DNA of 45,827 bases from an uncultured Flavobacteriaceae bacterium (GTDB lineage Bacteria; Bacteroidota; Bacteroidia; Flavobacteriales; Flavobacteriaceae). The translations under genes were made by a program, and so were the position numbers. Within the stretch, counting starts at the first letter, position 1; every line of letters begins with the position of its first letter. A model generated the notes under the pieces. The model worked only from the letters and a program-made list of their open reading frames with translations. It was not told the DNA's origin and searched no databases. Where the stretch lies: assembly GCA_905479625.1 (NCBI GenBank), contig CAJQNF010000016.1, positions 1-45,827 on the forward strand, in the 5' to 3' direction. Below are positions 43,001-45,827 of this stretch, piece after piece.

Positions 43001-43666
43001 TTATTCTGATAAGCAACGTTTTTTGACCCAACTGTGGAGGTCAAAAAAATTCTGAGGCGCTACACCATGTCCAACAGGATACTCATGGTACTCATGTTTG
43101 ATATGTAGCTTTTCAAGAAAGGGTGCTGTTTTTCTCGCCCATTCAACAGGGATAACTTGATCAACAGATCCATGGGATACGAAAAAATCCAGGTCCTTAA
43201 AATTTTCTTTTTCAAGGGGTTTATGAATCAATTCTTCATTGACATAACCGCTCAAGGCCACTATATGCTGTATCTTATGCGGATGATTTAGGGCATAAGC
43301 AGTGCTCAAAATTGTGCCCTGACTAAATCCAAGCAGGAAGATGTTTTTACTGTTTACCTCATAGGCTGCAACAATTTCATTTATAAAGCTGTCAATAAGC
43401 TTTAGGGCAGACTTCGCCTCAGGGACATCAGAAAATTTATCACTACTGCTGGCATCAAAATGTATGGTATACCAGGCATAACTTCCAAACCCCAAAGACA
43501 ATGGTGCCCTTGCGCTGATAATGAGTAATTCATCGGGCAATTCCTCTGCGAAAGAAAATAAATCCTCTTCATTACTGCCATACCCATGCAACATGATCAG
43601 AAGAGGCGGGTTAGTTTGGGTTGTTTTAGGTTGTCTTATGAGGTATTCTAATGAAAATGTTGTCAT
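43001..43666 (-). CDS. Alpha/beta hydrolase of the phospholipase/carboxylesterase family
   Basis: The 221-residue protein fits the carboxylesterase/lysophospholipase (YpfH/EstB-like) group. The oxyanion region is LLIMLHGYGSNEEDLF, the nucleophile is Ser115 in LLGFSQGT, the acid is Asp in HGSVDQVIP, and the base is His in YPVGHGVAPQ near the end. There is no signal peptide, so it is cytoplasmic. Such enzymes hydrolyse short acyl esters. The natural substrate is unknown. It follows the DUF4870 gene after 33 bases on the same strand. Confidence 0.9.
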   Translation of the reverse strand: MTTFSLEYLIRQPKTTQTNPPLLIMLHGYGSNEEDLFSFAEELPDELLIISARAPLSLGFGSYAWYTIHFDASSSDKFSDVPEAKSALKLIDSFINEIVAAYEVNSKNIFLLGFSQGTILSTAYALNHPHKIQHIVALSGYVNEELIHKPLEKENFKDLDFFVSHGSVDQVIPVEWARKTAPFLEKLHIKHEYHEYPVGHGVAPQNFFDLHSWVKKRCLSE

Positions 43667-43699
43667 GCAAATCGAATCTGTGTATTATGATTGAGGGTT

Positions 43700-44029
43700 T
43701 TAACCAATATTTCTGAACCATTCTTGAAACTGTTGACCTAGCAAGGGTACTAGTTTTTCCTCACCTTTAATAGCACCGATAAGGCCTATGACCCATAAAA
43801 TGAAGACACCAATTCCCAATATCATATCTAGCGAGTCAAAATTTGAATAACGATTGATAAAATTAACGAGCAGTCCCAAAAGAAATATACCTATAGCTTG
43901 GCGTATATGAAAAGAAGCAAAATAATTATGCTTGTTTTGATTCATGATAAAAGCGATTAAAGTTCCAATTACAGTGATATAACTTATTATGGCGATCATT
44001 TTACCATCTTGTACAGTTTGATTTTGCAT
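43700..44029 (-). CDS. DUF4870 (Tic20-like) small membrane protein
   Basis: The 109-residue protein has three membrane segments (near residues 11-29, 44-60 and 68-86), with the conserved pattern KHNYFASFHIRQAIGIFLLGL between the first two. Length and pattern fit the DUF4870 family, in Bacteroidota sometimes called 'import component protein' for its similarity to chloroplast Tic20. No transport role has been shown to my knowledge. It lies between the dihydroorotase-like and esterase genes on the same strand with short gaps, likely one operon. Confidence 0.87.
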   Translation of the reverse strand: MQNQTVQDGKMIAIISYITVIGTLIAFIMNQNKHNYFASFHIRQAIGIFLLGLLVNFINRYSNFDSLDMILGIGVFILWVIGLIGAIKGEEKLVPLLGQQFQEWFRNIG

Positions 44030-44068
44030 CTTTTTATTTTAGTTGAATATTTGTTAATCACTTCTACC

Positions 44069-45325
44069 TTAGTTAAGTAAAAGTTTATTGTTTGAGACAA
44101 CACCATAGATTCTCCCCTTAAGGGTTTTTCCTATGAATGCTGAGTTTTTCGATTTTGATAAAATGTTGTTCTTTTCAAAAACATACTCGGTGTCAGGATC
44201 AAAAAGTGTCAAATTTGCTTTAGTATCATTTTCGATCACAGAAATGGGCAGGTCAAAACGTTTTATTGGTTTATCAGTCAGGCAACTAATGATTTCTTCC
44301 AGTTCCAGTTTTTGCCTGGCGCTGCCAAAAAGTGTTTCCATGCCAATGGTTCCGTAGTAGCCATTTTCAAATTCCACATTTTTGTTTTCAATATCAATAG
44401 GATTATGATCACTTACAATCATGTCAATAGTACCGTCTTTTAGGCCTTTTATCAGCGATTTTACATCTTTTTCAGATCTTAAAGGAGGTTTAACTTTGAA
44501 ATTAGTGTCAAAGGATTGTATCTCATTGTCTGTTAAAAATATGTGATGGGCAGAAACACTGCAGCTCACGTCAAGTCCTTTTTTCTTGGCTTCTTTGATC
44601 AATTGAACGGCTTTTGCTGTGCTAATTGTGGGAATGTGCAGTTTGCCACCAGTATATTCCAAAAGAGCCAAATCCCTTCCTATTTGCAACTCTTCAGACA
44701 AATTTGGAATCGAATTCAAACCTAAGCGCGTGGTGTTTTCACTTTCGTTTACAAATCCATGTGTTCCAATCCCAGCATCCTCAGGAAAACTCATCACGAT
44801 AGCATCAAAATTTTGTGCGTAAAGTAGGGCTATTTTTAACAGGTTCGCATTTTCAACAGGTTTGTTATAATCTCCGAAAGCGATGGCGCCTGAATTTTTC
44901 ATATCAAACAGTTCAGCCATATCCTTTCCTTGGGCTCCCTGAGTAAGATTCGCAATAGGATATAGATCAACTGCGGACGAGCTGCTTTTTTGAATTAAAA
45001 ACTCAACGGCCGATTTATTATCAATTAAAGGGTGTGTGTTGGGGTTTAATGCAATTTTCGTAAATCCTGAACGAGCAGCCACTTCAAGTCCATGCTTGAT
45101 ATTTTCTCTTTCTTCATATCCGGGTTCACCCAAAGAAACACTTGTGTCAAACCATCCATTAGATACATGAAGATTTGTCAATTCAATTTCTTTGCAATTT
45201 TCAGGCAGATCCAGTTTTTTACCAATCTCGGAAATGTTGCCATTTTTGATCAAAATATCCATTTTTTGATTATGGAATTTTGAATTGCTGTCGATGATCC
45301 GGGCAGATCGTAGAAGTATGTTCAT
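44069..45325 (-). CDS. Dihydroorotase-like protein, metal-binding residues lost
   Basis: The 418-residue protein has the full dihydroorotase layout: beta-sandwich start (LLRSARIIDSNSKFHNQKMDILIKNG), GYEERENIKHGLEVAARSGFTKIALNPNTHPLID, SEELQIGRDLAL, FKVKPPLRSEKDV and DGTIDMIVSDHNPI. The metal ligands are changed. The HxH after Asp60 is SVS (Ser62, Ser64), the substrate Arg of LREPG is Gly66, the VAHCEE-type His is Ser (VMSFPED), and the HVST-type His is Thr (PTIST). Only the PNT loop and the final Asp survive. It cannot use the normal two-metal mechanism, and may act as a non-catalytic partner, like the PyrC'-type proteins that stabilise aspartate transcarbamoylase. Confidence 0.92.
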   Translation of the reverse strand: MNILLRSARIIDSNSKFHNQKMDILIKNGNISEIGKKLDLPENCKEIELTNLHVSNGWFDTSVSLGEPGYEERENIKHGLEVAARSGFTKIALNPNTHPLIDNKSAVEFLIQKSSSSAVDLYPIANLTQGAQGKDMAELFDMKNSGAIAFGDYNKPVENANLLKIALLYAQNFDAIVMSFPEDAGIGTHGFVNESENTTRLGLNSIPNLSEELQIGRDLALLEYTGGKLHIPTISTAKAVQLIKEAKKKGLDVSCSVSAHHIFLTDNEIQSFDTNFKVKPPLRSEKDVKSLIKGLKDGTIDMIVSDHNPIDIENKNVEFENGYYGTIGMETLFGSARQKLELEEIISCLTDKPIKRFDLPISVIENDTKANLTLFDPDTEYVFEKNNILSKSKNSAFIGKTLKGRIYGVVSNNKLLLN

Positions 45326-45360
45326 TTATTTCTTGTTTTGATGAAAATCATCTAAAATAT

Positions 45361-45827
45361 TTAATTCTTCAAAAACTTTTGAAGCAGAATCTCCAAGATT
45401 AAAAAAACCAAGGCAAAAATAATAAATAAATGCCATAAATCTTTATTATTATTGCGGTCATTTCCTTCTTTTAAGGCCTTGTCCAATGAGTCATAAAGAT
45501 GTATGTTTTCATATGCATCGGCCAAAGGTGAAAGATCATTAAAGTTCAAATCGCTCTCGATTCTGTCATAGTTAAAAGCCAGTCGCTGTAAGAGTTTAGC
45601 GTTTGATTGCAATTCATATATACCTTGATCAAGAGGGTATTCTTGTGTAGTGATCTTTGTCACTTCACTTGATTTTGTTTGCATAGGAATAAATTCTGTG
45701 TCCTTATTGATAATTTTCACTGGTGAATCATCGGAGTTACCTGTATCTATTGTAATCTCATTTTGTTGTCCAATAGTGAGGTAGATGGCACCATCATTTT
45801 TACTTTGAACCGAAAAATTATAAAAAA
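45361..45827 (-). CDS. BatA-type membrane protein, C-terminal part, cut by the window end
   Basis: The frame is open to the window edge on the minus strand; the GTG at 45720 inside it is just a Val codon. The visible part is about 155 residues: a beta-rich segment (VQSKNDGAIYLTIGQQNEITID), a helical stretch (YELQSNAKLLQRLAFNYDRIESDLNF), then a charged stretch and a single membrane helix near the end (DLWHLFIIFALVFLILEILLQKFLKN). The single C-terminal helix and its position just before a dihydroorotase-like gene fit the BatA-like membrane proteins (BatA N-terminus, long periplasmic part) seen in this context in flavobacteria. That identity is inferred from context, since the N-terminus is missing. 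Confidence 0.6.
   Translation of the reverse strand, partial: FYNFSVQSKNDGAIYLTIGQQNEITIDTGNSDDSPVKIINKDTEFIPMQTKSSEVTKITTQEYPLDQGIYELQSNAKLLQRLAFNYDRIESDLNFNDLSPLADAYENIHLYDSLDKALKEGNDRNNNKDLWHLFIIFALVFLILEILLQKFLKN

Noticed and set aside
45361-45720. Complete 119-residue gene starting at GTG 45720
   Set aside because: The frame continues without a stop to the window end with protein-like sequence, so this is the tail of a longer gene.

Overview
The window reads as chromosomal DNA of a Bacteroidota member, most likely a flavobacterium. The evidence is AT-rich DNA, many exact matches to the Bacteroidota -7 promoter element TAnnTTTG just upstream of genes, almost no Shine-Dalgarno sequences, and families typical of this group (DUF4290, DUF3810, OstA-like, TIGR02757, DUF4870, a FadL/TSP3/OmpA fusion). 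Nearly all of it is core genome. I see no phage, transposon, CRISPR array, tRNA or rRNA.

Layout. Positions 79-8631 (+ strand) hold an outer-membrane FadL/OmpA fusion, the UvrD/PcrA helicase, DUF4290 with murA, and grpE-dnaJ. Positions 8632-9494 are non-coding: two related small-RNA candidates, the RNase P RNA, and the promoter region of aconitase (9495-11759). A DoxX-like/TlpA thioredoxin pair follows (11912-12901). Next come two tandem paralogous small exported proteins on the minus strand (12946-14066). Positions 14347-28734 are all minus strand: aminotransferase with OstA, purA with a Fur-family regulator, a RelA/SpoT homologue, Ste24 protease, TrmH-type methyltransferase, two exported amidohydrolases and DUF3810. 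Positions 29023-31850 (+) carry dnaB and an exported protein of a family often labelled 'asparagine synthetase B'. The minus strand then carries purL, a GNAT acetyltransferase, an RsmB-type rRNA methyltransferase and TIGR02757. recG and a DUF481 protein are on +. The window ends on the minus strand with an NlpC/P60 lipoprotein, an esterase, DUF4870, a dihydroorotase-like protein and a membrane protein cut by the window edge.

How the parts relate. Most genes are housekeeping: cell wall (murA), envelope (OstA, OmpA), purines (purA, purL), pyrimidines (dihydroorotase-like), replication and repair (dnaB, uvrD, recG), protein folding (grpE, dnaJ), RNA processing and modification (rnpB, TrmH, RsmB) and the stringent response (rsh). 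The -7 boxes corrected three gene starts (uvrD, fur, purL), because the longest open frames there begin inside or upstream of the promoter.

Most interesting points: (1) the 113-residue paralogs share a perfectly conserved 41-nt leader and a bipartite promoter-like pair TGTAAC-N17-CGTC that looks like an ECF-sigma promoter, while the spacers have diverged; (2) two small-RNA candidates with an identical 26-nt core and their own terminators lie next to rnpB; (3) several enzymes have lost family-defining residues (dihydroorotase-like protein without its metal-binding His residues, MurA with Asp for Cys, DnaJ with half its zinc motifs, a Fur-like protein without its CxxC, degenerate amidohydrolase domains); (4) recG has no usual start codon where its conserved N-terminus should begin.
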